A DNA stretch of 64,000 nt from an uncultured bacterium. Its GTDB lineage: Bacteria > Bacillota_I > Bacilli_A > RF39 > UBA660. Shown piece by piece: positions 26,720 to 35,072 of the stretch. The stretch spans positions 275,564 through 339,563 of the forward strand of contig CAMNUE010000001.1 of NCBI GenBank assembly GCA_946560065.1, written 5' to 3'. The translations under genes were made by a program, and so were the position numbers. Under the pieces are notes generated by a model. It ran no database searches, had not been told where the DNA came from, and saw only the letters and a list, made by a program, of their open reading frames with translations. Position 1 is the stretch's first letter. Every line of letters begins with the position of its first letter.

Positions 26720-26753
26720 TAAAAAGTAAGAAGAAAGTGAAAGGAGGAATATA

Positions 26754-27083
26754 ATGATAGAATTAGAGGATTTTGATAAAGTAGATATGCGAGTAGGGAC
26801 TATCTTAGAGGTTTCTCTAAATAGAAGAGCCAGAAAATCAGCTTACAAGGTCAAAATAGATTTAGGTGAAAAATTAGGAATAAAAAATTCTTCAGCTCAA
26901 ATAACAGACCTATATCAACCAGAAGACTTAATTGGAAAACAAATAATCGTCGTTGCCAATTTTGAACCAATTAGAATTGCTGATGTAAAAAGTGAGGTAC
27001 GAATATTAGGAGCTGATGCTAATGAAGGAGTAGTTCTATTAAATTTAGAAAGAAAAGTACCAAATGGTGCCAAAATATTTTAA
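26754..27083 (+). CDS. csaA: tRNA-binding domain protein, CsaA-like
   Basis: A 109-residue stand-alone tRNA-binding OB-fold domain of the CsaA type, described as a secretion-related chaperone that binds tRNA and peptides. Characteristic pieces are FDKVDMRVGTI near the N-terminus, KIDLGEKLGIKNSSAQI in the middle, and the closing VLLNLERKVPNGAKIF. The length fits the family (about 110 aa). The start follows AAAGGAGG. It is 18 bases upstream of folD. Confidence 0.92.
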   Translation: MIELEDFDKVDMRVGTILEVSLNRRARKSAYKVKIDLGEKLGIKNSSAQITDLYQPEDLIGKQIIVVANFEPIRIADVKSEVRILGADANEGVVLLNLERKVPNGAKIF

Positions 27084-27101
27084 AAAGAGAGTGAGTAGTA
27101 A

Positions 27102-28007
27102 ATGAAAGATAAAAATATCAATGGGACAAAAGTTAGTAAAGTACTATATGAAGAATTAAAAAAGTATCTTGATAATCATGAAATAAATCCTACTATTGTT
27201 GATATTTCAATAGGAGATGATTTTGGAGGATTAATGTACTCTAAAATGAAACAAAAGAAAATTAATCAGGAGACAGGGATTGAATTTCAAAGTATTCATT
27301 ATGATAAAATAACTAAAACTAACCTTATAAAATATCTAAAAAAATTAAATAAAGATGAAAATGTCAATGGAATTATGATTCAATTGCCACTGCCTAAAAA
27401 TCTAGCTAAGTATGAAAGAGAAATTCTAGATACAATCACTCCTTCAAAGGATGTTGATGGACTAACAACCATGTCATCAGGAAAATTAAGCATTGGTACA
27501 GATACTTTTGTTCCTTGTACAGCCCTAGGAATTGAAATGCTATTAAAGGCTTATGATATTAAACTAACAGGAAAAACAGTTGCAATCATCAATAGAAGCA
27601 ACATTGTTGGAAAGCCACTTGCAGAGCTAATGCTAAAAAATAATGCTACTCCAATTATTTGTCATTCAAAAACAAAAAATTTAAAAGAAATAACTAGGAA
27701 ATGTGATATCGTAGTAGCAGCTTTAAATAAAAAAGAACATATCGATGCGGATTACATCGAAAAATCATCTGTTATCATAGATGTAGGAGTTCATAAAAAT
27801 GCAGAAGGAAAAACAGTAGGTGATGTTGATTATAATGCCGTAATAGAAAAAGCAGAACTAATTACCCCACCAACTGGAGCTGTAGGTCCAATGACAATTT
27901 GTATGCTAGCTTATAATGCTGCAAAAAGTGTATATGGTGAAGAGATAAATGAAATTTTAAAAACTGGCGTTGAAAAGGCCAAAGAAATAATAAAACAAAC
28001 TAATTAA
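27102..28007 (+). CDS. folD: Bifunctional methylenetetrahydrofolate dehydrogenase/cyclohydrolase
   Basis: FolD interconverts 5,10-methylene-, methenyl- and 10-formyl-tetrahydrofolate in one-carbon metabolism. The 301-residue length fits. The substrate-side segment YSKMKQKKINQETGI carries the catalytic-type Lys, followed by MIQLPLPKN, PSKDVDGLT and VPCTALG. The Rossmann domain has NRSNIVGKPLAELML and ends with TGAVGPMT. Several normally fixed residues differ: GRS to NRS, PCTP to PCTA, and the PGGVGP loop to TGAVGP. It is a divergent but probably functional family member. Confidence 0.92.
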   Translation: MKDKNINGTKVSKVLYEELKKYLDNHEINPTIVDISIGDDFGGLMYSKMKQKKINQETGIEFQSIHYDKITKTNLIKYLKKLNKDENVNGIMIQLPLPKNLAKYEREILDTITPSKDVDGLTTMSSGKLSIGTDTFVPCTALGIEMLLKAYDIKLTGKTVAIINRSNIVGKPLAELMLKNNATPIICHSKTKNLKEITRKCDIVVAALNKKEHIDADYIEKSSVIIDVGVHKNAEGKTVGDVDYNAVIEKAELITPPTGAVGPMTICMLAYNAAKSVYGEEINEILKTGVEKAKEIIKQTN

Positions 28008-28035
28008 AATATAAATTATAATAGGAGGATTAATT

Positions 28036-28599
28036 ATGAAATTAAGAAAAATATTTGTTTATCTAATTATGGGAGTTGTAACACTAGGTTTAGTTACTGG
28101 TTGTACAGATACAACAAAAACAGAAACTTCTAAAAAAGAAGAAGAGAAAGTTCAAGGAAAATGTAAAGTAGAAGAATGTATAAAACTAATAGAACCATCA
28201 AATACTATTGAAGAAATTAATGAGATTATTGGTTTTGAAGCTGAAAAAAGTGAATACTCTGAAACATACAAATGGAAATTATCAGATAAAACCTGGATAG
28301 ATGCAACTCCAAGTACAAGTGATGAAAGCTATAGCTTATCTGCTAATTATGACAAGTCTACAATAAAAAATGATAAAGCAGATTTCTCAAAATTCAATGA
28401 TTTGAAATCATCACTAGGAAAGGGTGAATCATTTACTTATGAAGAAATGAATGAAAAAGTAGGTGGAGTAGAAGGTATATTAGCTGGGAAAACTTCAACA
28501 TCTAAAAGATATATTTGGGTAAATAAAAATGAACAAACATTTAGTGCAACTTTCTCGGATACTATGGATGGTAAAGCTTCAATTATTTCTCTTCGTTAA
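28036..28599 (+). CDS. Lipoprotein with two BLIP-like repeats
   Basis: A 187-residue predicted lipoprotein: a signal peptide ends in the lipobox VTGC (Cys23) and a Lys/Glu/Thr linker follows. The mature part seems to be two repeats of about 70 residues (45-110 and 117-187). Each has a helix ending in an IIGFEAE- or VGGVEG-like turn and strands containing YKWKLSD or RYIWVNK, the layout of DUF3862/BLIP-like domains. The family label is tentative. A strong AGGAGG site is present and the gene ends at a clear terminator. Confidence 0.75.
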   Translation: MKLRKIFVYLIMGVVTLGLVTGCTDTTKTETSKKEEEKVQGKCKVEECIKLIEPSNTIEEINEIIGFEAEKSEYSETYKWKLSDKTWIDATPSTSDESYSLSANYDKSTIKNDKADFSKFNDLKSSLGKGESFTYEEMNEKVGGVEGILAGKTSTSKRYIWVNKNEQTFSATFSDTMDGKASIISLR

Positions 28600-28607
28600 A
28601 AAAAGAT

Positions 28608-28638
28608 AAAACTGTAATAATAATTGCAGTTTTTTTTG
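28608..28638 (+). terminator. Terminator after the lipoprotein gene
   Basis: AAAACTGTAA and TTGCAGTTTT form a 10-bp stem with one G-U pair and a 6-base loop, followed by a T run. Confidence 0.88.
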
Positions 28639-28750
28639 AAAAAAAAACTATATAATGCATAATAATGGTAAAAAATAAAAAAATATGTAATCACAAGTAG
28701 CAATATGATAAAAAATGTGCTACAATTAAGTAGGAAAGGGAGTAGTGTAT

Positions 28751-29119
28751 ATGATAAAGAAGAGAGATATTGTAACAAGTATTATTTTATCTTTTGTTAC
28801 GTGTGGAATTTATGCCATAATTTGGTTCATTAGCTTAACTGATGATGTAGGGCAAGTAAGTGGAGATGAACGCCTATCTGGCGGAAAATGCTTCCTATTA
28901 ACATTAATTACTTGTGGTATCTACGGATATTATTGGGCATACTTAATGGGTAAGGCAATGATGCAAGCAAAAGCAAAAAATAATATGCCTGCAGAAGACA
29001 ATTCAGTTCTATATATCATCTTACAGGTTGTTGGACTTGGAATTGTTACACATTGTTTAGTTCAAAATGATTTAAACACTATAGCAGACAAAGGTGCTAA
29101 TAACACAGTAACTGCATAA
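28751..29119 (+). CDS. DUF4234-type small membrane protein
   Basis: A 122-residue protein with hydrophobic segments near residues 8-27, 47-68 and 90-108. The repeated LSFVTCGIYAIIWF and LTLITCGIYGYYW motifs are the hallmark of DUF4234/YckC-like small membrane proteins. The ATG at 28751 is preferred over an in-frame GTG at 28745 because AAAGGGAG lies 9 bases before it. It is flanked by terminators on both sides, so it is a single-gene unit. The function is unknown. Confidence 0.85.
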   Translation: MIKKRDIVTSIILSFVTCGIYAIIWFISLTDDVGQVSGDERLSGGKCFLLTLITCGIYGYYWAYLMGKAMMQAKAKNNMPAEDNSVLYIILQVVGLGIVTHCLVQNDLNTIADKGANNTVTA

Positions 29120-29143
29120 AAAAGAATTTTATAATTCTTTTTT
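29118..29143 (+). terminator. Terminator after the DUF4234 gene
   Basis: AAAAAAGAATT and AATTCTTTTTT form an 11-bp stem with loop TTAT. Confidence 0.85.
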
Positions 29144-29158
29144 GTTATACAAAGAAAT

Positions 29159-29548
29159 ATGAAAAAGAAATTAATTACTAATTTTCTTTGGCTAATCCTA
29201 TTAATAATATATTTATTAGTTGGAAGTCACTTTAATATTTATCTGTTTTGTCCAATAAAAAAAGTTACAGGACTCTATTGTCCTGGATGCGGAGTAACTC
29301 GTATGCTACTAAGCCTTCTAAAAGGTCAATTCTATCAAGCATTTCGTTATAACCCTCTTATTTTTATTACATTACCATTCTTTATTATCTACTATATTGA
29401 CTATTTATACGCCCTTTATAAAAATAAAAAAAATAAATTACATGTTTTAGAACCAAATATTTGGTATGTTTTAATAGGTATTTTTCTAATTTATGGAATC
29501 CTTCGCAATATCCCATTATTTGATTTTCTAAAACCAACTACTATCTAA
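29159..29548 (+). CDS. DUF2752 membrane protein
   Basis: A 129-residue protein with three hydrophobic helices (about residues 8-28, 62-85 and 100-118). The central motif LYCPGCGVTRMLLSLLKG is diagnostic for DUF2752. The conserved FRYNPL segment follows at the membrane edge. The function of the family is unknown. It has no clear ribosome-binding site; only AAAGAAAT precedes the ATG, and the upstream terminator lies close, so expression may be low or from a promoter not recognised. Confidence 0.88.
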   Translation: MKKKLITNFLWLILLIIYLLVGSHFNIYLFCPIKKVTGLYCPGCGVTRMLLSLLKGQFYQAFRYNPLIFITLPFFIIYYIDYLYALYKNKKNKLHVLEPNIWYVLIGIFLIYGILRNIPLFDFLKPTTI

Positions 29549-29562
29549 TTAAAAAAATGTTC

Positions 29563-29591
29563 AGAATTATCTTTAAAGATAATTCTTTTTT
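29563..29591 (+). terminator. Terminator after the DUF2752 gene
   Basis: A perfect 24-base palindrome, AGAATTATCTTT with AAAGATAATTCT, followed by T residues. Confidence 0.88.
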
Positions 29592-29620
29592 TAAGAAAAT
29601 AATTTTCTAAGGATTACTTA

Positions 29621-29651
29621 TTGACACGGGAGCAAGTCACAAGTGTAAAAT
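29621..29651 (+). promoter_or_regulatory. MerR-type promoter (19-bp spacer) of the flavodoxin cluster
   Basis: TTGACA (29621-29626) and TAAAAT (29646-29651) are separated by 19 bases. An overlong 19-bp spacer is the hallmark of promoters activated by DNA distortion by MerR-family regulators. A partner MerR gene is at 31662-32084. The spacer holds CGGGAG and CACAAGTG, an imperfect dyad. Confidence 0.75.
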
Positions 29652-29686
29652 TAAATTATAATTATTTTAAAGTGAGGAGGAACAAT

Positions 29687-30154
29687 ATGAAAAAAATAGT
29701 ATTTATTAATAGTAGTCCATATAAAGATGGAAATACTGAAAGAATAGGATTAGAACTATTAAAGAATATTGAACATAAAACAATCCAAATGTCTGAATAT
29801 AAAATATCACAATAGGGAGCAGTTTATGAAGATGATCAAATAAAAGAACTTTTGAATGAATTAAAAGATGCAGATATATTGGTAATTGGTTCACCAGTTT
29901 ATTGGTATACAGTTGGAGGAATCTTAAAAACATTTATTGATAGATTATATTTATTAGCAGAAGCAGAAATCCTAAAAGGAAAAGAATTATATTTCTTTGC
30001 TCAGGGATCAAGACCAGATGAAGGTACTGTAAAAACAATAACTCATTTGGCAGAAAGAGTTGCAACCCTAATGGAAATGAATTTAAGGAGTGTTGTAGTC
30101 GATTCTAATGACGGAAATAAAATATTAAGAGAAATGTCTATTGAAAATAATTAG
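29687..30154 (+). pseudogene. NAD(P)H-dependent FMN reductase/flavodoxin-fold gene with in-frame amber stop
   Basis: Reading from the ATG at 29687 (strong GAGGAGG site), the frame gives IVFINSSPYKDGNTERIG, a flavodoxin-fold FMN-binding start. It meets TAG at 29813-29815 after 42 codons. The same frame continues with VIGSPVYWYTVGGILKTFIDR, typical of NADPH-dependent FMN reductases, to 30154. Only one base change separates it from an intact gene of about 155 codons. TAG is a genuine stop elsewhere in this window, so recoding is unlikely. It is the first gene under the 19-bp-spacer promoter. Confidence 0.85.
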
Positions 30155-30162
30155 GATAAAAA

Positions 30163-31133
30163 ATGAAAAAGGTAATAATTTTACTAATAACACTAGGGGT
30201 GATTCTAATGTATGGTTGTAGTAAAGGTGAAAATGATTCACTAAAGACTAATTCAATCAAGTGCTTTACAAAAGAATCAGAAATTTCTGATGTTATCAAT
30301 AATGAGTCATTCACCGGTTTTGGAAATTTAATATTTCCTGTTGACTTGGATTTTGACAAGAATATGAAATTAGAAGATGTTGGAGATATCTATATTTGGT
30401 ATAACTACATAAATCCTGACAAAACTGTTGAGATAGTTAACTTTTTAAAAGAAGAAGCAGATAAAGGAGAGCAAGTATTCTATAACATTTACACAGAAGA
30501 AGAAATGCGAAAAGACAAGGAAAAAGAAATACAGGATTATTCTTCTTTAGAGGAAAAGAAAATTCAAAAATGGCGATTTTTAATGATGGAGGAGGATTTA
30601 TGTATGTTGGAGCAATGCAAGATAGTTTTCCTCATGCTCTAGAATTAGCCAAGAATGGATATAATGCTTTTGCTTTAATCTATCGACCAGACTCCGAAAA
30701 AGCCATGGAAGATTTAGCTAGAGCAGTAGCTTTTATTCATGATAACAAAGAAAAGCTTAAAGTAGATACAGAAGGCTATTCTGTTTGGGGTGGATCAGCA
30801 GGCGGCAGAATGGCAGCTTGGCTTGGAAGTTATGGAACAGAAGAGTTTGGTGAAAAGAAATATCCAAAACCAAGTACTGTAGTTATGCAATACACTAGTC
30901 TATCTGAAGTAACAGGCAATGAGCCACCAACTTATAACGGTGTTGGAACAAGCGACGGAATTGCAAGTTACCTAACTATGGAAAATAGAATTAATAAAAT
31001 GAAAGAGAATGGAACCAACACAAAAATAGAAGTCTTTGAGGGACTACCTCATGGTTTCGGACTTGGAGAAGGAACAAAGGCTGAAGGTTGGATTGATAAT
31101 GCCATTAAATTTTGGGAGGAGAATATAAAATGA
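30163..31133 (+). pseudogene. Secreted alpha/beta-hydrolase (esterase) lipoprotein gene with frameshift
   Basis: The N-terminal part (30163 onward) is a lipoprotein with lipobox MYGC and an unassigned domain. The C-terminal part is an alpha/beta hydrolase with NDGGGFMYVG (oxyanion-type loop), the nucleophile motif GGSAGGRMA and a late GLPHGFGLG His loop. The two parts lie in different frames and join smoothly if one A is added to the A5 run at 30566-30570. This is either a real 1-base deletion, a slippage site or an assembly error. It overlaps the next flavodoxin start (ATGA) at 31130. Confidence 0.82.
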
Positions 31134-31612
31134 AAACACTAATAGTTTATTATGGTTATGGTAACCATACAAGAATGATTGCTAATATGATTAAAGAAGA
31201 GTTAGGATGTGATATTTTAGAAATAAAACCTAAAATTCCATATTCAGCTGATTATCAAACTGTTGTTGATGAAACAGAAGATAACTTAGAGACTAGAGAA
31301 ACACCTGAGATAGAAGATATAAATATTGATTTAGGAAATTATGACAAAATAATTTTAGGAACACCAGTTTGGTGGTATACAATAACTCCACCAATTAGAA
31401 CATTCTTAACTACATATGATTTGAGTGGAAAAATAGTAATTCCTTTCGCAACTAACGCCGGTTGGTTAGGTTCTACATTTGAAGAAATCAAAGAGCTTTG
31501 TAAAGGAAAAGTAGAAAATGAACTAAGCATCAAATTTACAACAGAACACTCAGAAAACAAACTACTTACTAGTAATAAAGAAATAACCGATTGGATTAAT
31601 AAAATTAAATAA
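31130..31612 (+). CDS. Flavodoxin
   Basis: A 160-residue flavodoxin-like electron carrier. The N-terminal LIVYYGYGNHTRMIA strand-loop-helix binds the FMN phosphate; the canonical SxTGNT has become YGYGNHT. Further on are ILGTPVWWYTITPP, the isoalloxazine-stacking loop, and FATNAGWLGS. The ATG at 31130 overlaps the esterase stop (ATGA) with GGGAGGAG upstream. An in-frame TTG at 31112 is not needed. It is one of five flavodoxin-fold genes or remnants between 29.7 and 36.3 kb. Confidence 0.9.
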   Translation: MKTLIVYYGYGNHTRMIANMIKEELGCDILEIKPKIPYSADYQTVVDETEDNLETRETPEIEDINIDLGNYDKIILGTPVWWYTITPPIRTFLTTYDLSGKIVIPFATNAGWLGSTFEEIKELCKGKVENELSIKFTTEHSENKLLTSNKEITDWINKIK

Positions 31613-31640
31613 AGCTGTGTAAATTAGGAGAAAAATAAAT

Positions 31641-31677
31641 AAAACGATGACCATCCAATAATTAGTCATCGTTTTTT
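31641..31677. terminator. Bidirectional terminator between flavodoxin and merR genes
   Basis: AAAACGATGAC and GTCATCGTTTTTT form an 11-bp stem with a 13-base loop. A runs on the left and T runs on the right suit both strands. Confidence 0.85.
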
Positions 31678-32084
31678 GTTGCAATTAAATTACTATAATA
31701 TTTCTTTTTTTCAGTTAAAATATCTTCATAAAACTTTTGCTTCCAATGAATATAATCTATACTTTCTTGTAATTCTTGCTTCTTATGCTCAAGTTCTTTT
31801 AATTTCACTTCTAATATTTCTTGTCTATCTGGAATAGAAGATTCTCCTTTTAAACATAAGTCAAGATATTCCTTCATCTCAATTATACTCATTCCACAAT
31901 TCTTTAAACATTGGAGACTTCCAATCCAAGCAATGTCCTTTTCGTCAAAAACACGATAGTTATTCTTATTTCTTTTTACATTTGGAACAAGACCTTCATT
32001 GCAATAAAATTTTAAGGTATCATATGTTAAACCAGTTTTTTCACAAGCCTGTTTCATTGAATATAATTCTTTAGTTTTCTCCAT
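31662..32084 (-). CDS. MerR-family transcriptional regulator
   Basis: A 140-residue regulator. The N-terminal winged helix contains ACEKTGLTYDTLKFYCNEGL and the wing NYRVFDEKDIAWI. A dimerising coiled coil covers about residues 85-125 (IPDRQEILEVKLKELEHKK). No conserved metal-binding Cys cluster is seen in the effector region, so it resembles the small-molecule or redox-linked MerR group that controls aldo-keto reductase/flavodoxin clusters. It is divergent from the aldo-keto reductase gene, and a 19-bp-spacer promoter lies between them. A second such promoter at 29621 is a probable further target. Confidence 0.92.
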   Translation of the reverse strand: MEKTKELYSMKQACEKTGLTYDTLKFYCNEGLVPNVKRNKNNYRVFDEKDIAWIGSLQCLKNCGMSIIEMKEYLDLCLKGESSIPDRQEILEVKLKELEHKKQELQESIDYIHWKQKFYEDILTEKKKYYSNLIATKNDD

Positions 32085-32118
32085 AATATAGTTACCTCCA
32101 AAAAAATAAAAAAATGTA

Positions 32119-32149
32119 TTGACCGAGAGTTACACACGACATTTATAAT
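32119..32149 (+). promoter_or_regulatory. MerR-type promoter (19-bp spacer) of the aldo-keto reductase gene
   Basis: TTGACC (32119-32124) and TATAAT (32144-32149) are 19 bases apart. The spacer contains GAGAGTTACACACGAC, an imperfect dyad suited to a MerR dimer. It is immediately upstream of the divergent merR gene, so it may also serve autoregulation. Confidence 0.8.
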
Positions 32150-32196
32150 CGAAGTATACTAAATACAATTTTAGTTGTCAAGAAAGGAATAATAAT

Positions 32197-33087
32197 ATGG
32201 AATATGTAAAATTAAATAATGGTGTTGAAATGCCAATCTTAGGATTCGGTGTTTATCAAATACCAAAAGAGGAAACAAAAAGATGTGTTTTAGATGCTAT
32301 TGAAGTAGGTTATAGAAGTATCGACACAGCTCAAAGTTACTTTAATGAAAGTGAAGTAGGGGATGCCATTGTTGAGTGTGGTGTACCCCGAGAAGAATTG
32401 TTCATCACTACAAAAGTCTGGATTGATAATTATGGCTATGAAAAATGTAAAGAATCTGTTTTAGAATCTTTATAGAAATTAAAAACAGACTATCTTGACT
32501 TAGTTTTACTACATCAACCATTCAGTGATTATTATGGCGCTTATCGTGCCTTAGAAGATTTATATGAAGAAGGGAAAATAAAAGCAATCGGAGTATCTAA
32601 TTTTTACCCAGATAGACTAAGTGACATTTGCTTATTCGAAAGAAAAGTAATTCCAGCTGTTAACCAAGTAGAAACAAATCCGATTAATGCTCAAGTAAAA
32701 GCCCAAGAAAATATGAAGAAATATGGTGTGAAAATCGAAGCTTGGGCACCATTCGGTGAAGGAAGAAATGGCTTATTCGAAAACGAAACTTTAGTTAATA
32801 TTGGAAAGAAATATAATAAGAGTGCTGCTCAGGTAATACTTAGATGGCTAATTCAAAGAGGAATTATTATCGCTTGTAAATCTACTCACAAAGAAAGAAT
32901 GGAACAAAATTTTAATGTTTTTAATTTCACACTAACAGATGAAGATATGGCAGAAATAAAAAAATTAGATAGCGCAGAAAGTTTATTCTTTAATCATCAA
33001 GATCCATCAATGGTAGAATGGTTTGATAAAATAGTAGTAGAAAGAAGAGAAAATGAAGATTGCCGTAAAGATAAGAAAAGTTGGTAA
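32197..33087 (+). pseudogene. Aldo/keto reductase gene interrupted by an amber stop
   Basis: From the ATG at 32197 the frame gives NGVEMPILGFGVYQIP and the substrate/NADPH-side motif YRSIDTAQSYFNESEVG with the catalytic Asp-Tyr elements of the AKR superfamily. TAG at 32473-32475 interrupts ESL-KLKTDYLDL, where homologues have a polar codon such as Lys. The frame then continues intact through LLHQP, AIGVSNF and VNQVETNP to 33087, about 296 codons. A single substitution separates it from an intact gene. Only separate fragments can be made without suppression. Confidence 0.88.
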
Positions 33088-33180
33088 ATGAAAGGCTCAT
33101 TAATAAAAACAATTGGAATAATAGATACAGTAATACTTGTAATTTGAATTGAACTAGTTCTAAATACAATAATTGGTTAA
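33088..33180 (+). pseudogene. Tiny membrane-protein ORF with in-frame TGA
   Basis: It begins directly after the aldo/keto reductase stop. It encodes MKGSLIKTIGIIDTVILVI, then TGA at 33145-33147, then about ten more hydrophobic codons to TAA. It looks like a small single-helix membrane protein in which a Trp-type codon became a stop. The evidence is limited to composition and frame continuity. Confidence 0.45.
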
Positions 33181-33264
33181 TCAAATGCTAAATAGCATTC
33201 TTTAAAAGAATGTTATATAATATCTAAATATAATTTAAATTATATAATATTTCGAGGTGAAAAT

Positions 33265-34083
33265 ATGAACCAATATTTAATTAGCATTATCATAACTGTA
33301 TACAATAAGGGAGCAACTTTAAAAAGATGCTTAAATAGCATTTTAAAAAACAATGATAAGAATTATGAACTTGTTATTATAAATGATGGAAGTACAGATA
33401 GTAGCATAAAAATAATCGAGGAATACAGTAGAATTTATTCTAATATCAAAGTTTACAATCAAGAACATACTGGAATAGCAGCTATACGAAAAAATATTAC
33501 TTCTTACATATCTGGGAAATATTTGCTATTTGTTGATGCTGATGACACCATTAATGACAAATTGCTTACTAAGCTAAGTAATTGTATAAATACTTATAAA
33601 CCTGACATTATTAAGTTCGATGTAAATGAAATTAATTCGGTTAAAGACAAAAACAGATATATGCTAGGTGTAAATAAAATATATAGTACTGGTAAAGAAG
33701 CTTTATATGAATGGCATGACTATAATGTACGCTATGGAATGTTTTGTATGTATTGTTTTAAAAAAGAATTATACGAAAAAAGTATAAAGGATTGGTTTTG
33801 TTCTTTAGAATGTTATGAAGACGTTGCCAATATTCCCAAAATAATATATTTTTCTAAAAAAATAGTATCTATCGATTATTTAGGTTATAATTATCATCGT
33901 AATAAAGGTAGCATAACTAGTAGATACACCAAAGAATATAAACTATCACAATTTCAAACAGCTTATGATAATTTATTAGACTTTTTTCAATATCAATTAG
34001 GAAAAGATGACAAATTATATCTAAGTATTAAAGATTATTATACTTTTCATTTGAAAAGAAAAATGAAAGAGTTAGATAATTAA
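33265..34083 (+). CDS. Family 2 glycosyltransferase
   Basis: A 272-residue GT-A fold glycosyltransferase. The N-terminal SIIITVYNKGATLKRCL and ELVIINDGSTDSS segments bind the nucleotide sugar. The DADD motif (LFVDADDTIN) supplies the metal-binding DxD. The C-terminal 130 residues are helical and specify the acceptor, which cannot be predicted. No transmembrane helix is present. It has its own GAGGTGA site. It sits alone between decayed redox genes, so its pathway is unclear. Confidence 0.92.
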   Translation: MNQYLISIIITVYNKGATLKRCLNSILKNNDKNYELVIINDGSTDSSIKIIEEYSRIYSNIKVYNQEHTGIAAIRKNITSYISGKYLLFVDADDTINDKLLTKLSNCINTYKPDIIKFDVNEINSVKDKNRYMLGVNKIYSTGKEALYEWHDYNVRYGMFCMYCFKKELYEKSIKDWFCSLECYEDVANIPKIIYFSKKIVSIDYLGYNYHRNKGSITSRYTKEYKLSQFQTAYDNLLDFFQYQLGKDDKLYLSIKDYYTFHLKRKMKELDN

Positions 34084-34332
34084 TTAGCCAAAAGTTATAT
34101 TTGAAACTAAATATATATTGTCATGATTGCTATCATACTAGTGAATACATTTATGAAATCCCATGTTTTTATTAGCAAGACAGATATTCTTTTATATATC
34201 GACTTAATCTAGCTTAGGTGAAAGTGGCAACTATCTAGAAAAAAACAAGTTATAGAAGAGAATATATTAAATGGAAATCATTTTAATTCAAGTCCAAATG
34301 ATAATAATATAAAATAAATAGGAGGAAAATTT
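34084..34332. other. Non-coding gap with possible gene debris
   Basis: 249 bases without a convincing gene. Short open stretches such as the one ending near 34317 (about 15 codons, NGNHFNSSPNDNN) have no ribosome-binding site and may be debris of a cluster gene. The last 12 bases hold the AGGAGG site of the next gene. Confidence 0.4.
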
Positions 34333-35058
34333 ATGAATAAAAGAGCAATGATAGGAATAGTAGCAGTTATACTAATTGCTATAGTAGGAGTAGGAGGACA
34401 TTTCTTATTAAATGGAAAAAGTAATACTCCAACAAAGACAACAGAACCAGAAGAAAAAGTAACAGTAGGAGATGGTAATACTAAAATTGATGCCAACGGT
34501 AAGAAGGTATTAGTAGTATATTTCTCAGTACCAGAAACTGATGATGCTAAGAAGAAAATGACTACTGAAGAAGAAAATAGTGCAATTGTAGTAGATGGAA
34601 AGGTTTTAGGTAACACTCAATATGCAGCCATGTTGATTAGTGAAAATACTGGTGCTGATATTTATAGAATCGAACCTAAAACACCATACACAACAAATCA
34701 TAAAGATTTGATAGATCAAGCAAGCAAAGAACAAGACGAAGATGCTCGTCCAGAAATAAAAGACAAAATAAGTAATTTTGATGATTATGACATAATTTAT
34801 GTAGGCTATCCAATTTGCTGGAGCGATATGCCTCAAATTATGTACATATTCTTTGAGTTATATGACTTTTCTGGGAAAACAGTTATTCCATTCTCAACTC
34901 ATGGAGGTTCAAGATTAGCTGGAACTGTAAGTACAATCAAAAATAAATTAAGCAGTGCAACAGTAGAAGAAAATGCTTTCACAATGTCTCGAAACAATAT
35001 GGAAAGAGTCCCAAAAGAAATTGAAGCTTGGCTAAAAGAAATTGGAACAATTGAATAG
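34333..35058 (+). CDS. Membrane-anchored flavodoxin
   Basis: A 241-residue protein with an N-terminal transmembrane anchor (residues 6-27), a Thr/Lys/Glu-rich linker and a flavodoxin-like domain from about residue 58. The domain shows KVLVVYFSVPETDD (FMN-phosphate loop, with an insert), DIIYVGYPICWSDMPQIM (isoalloxazine loop) and PFSTHGGSRLAG. The anchor suggests the electron carrier acts outside the membrane or at its face. It appears intact, unlike its neighbours. The start follows AGGAGG. Confidence 0.88.
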   Translation: MNKRAMIGIVAVILIAIVGVGGHFLLNGKSNTPTKTTEPEEKVTVGDGNTKIDANGKKVLVVYFSVPETDDAKKKMTTEEENSAIVVDGKVLGNTQYAAMLISENTGADIYRIEPKTPYTTNHKDLIDQASKEQDEDARPEIKDKISNFDDYDIIYVGYPICWSDMPQIMYIFFELYDFSGKTVIPFSTHGGSRLAGTVSTIKNKLSSATVEENAFTMSRNNMERVPKEIEAWLKEIGTIE

Positions 35059-35072
35059 AAAGGAAGCTATCC

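Noticed and set aside
29813..32475. TAG stops at 29813 and 32473 as recoded (suppressed) codons
   Set aside because: TAG ends intact genes (35058, 36301, and the LRR gene ending at 17033), no suppressor tRNA is seen, and neighbouring genes have other kinds of lesions, so decay is simpler.
33194..33214. Inverted repeat AGCATTCTTT/AAAGAATGTT as a terminator
   Set aside because: The stem is good but no T tract follows on either strand, so it is not listed as a terminator; it may be a remnant or an operator.
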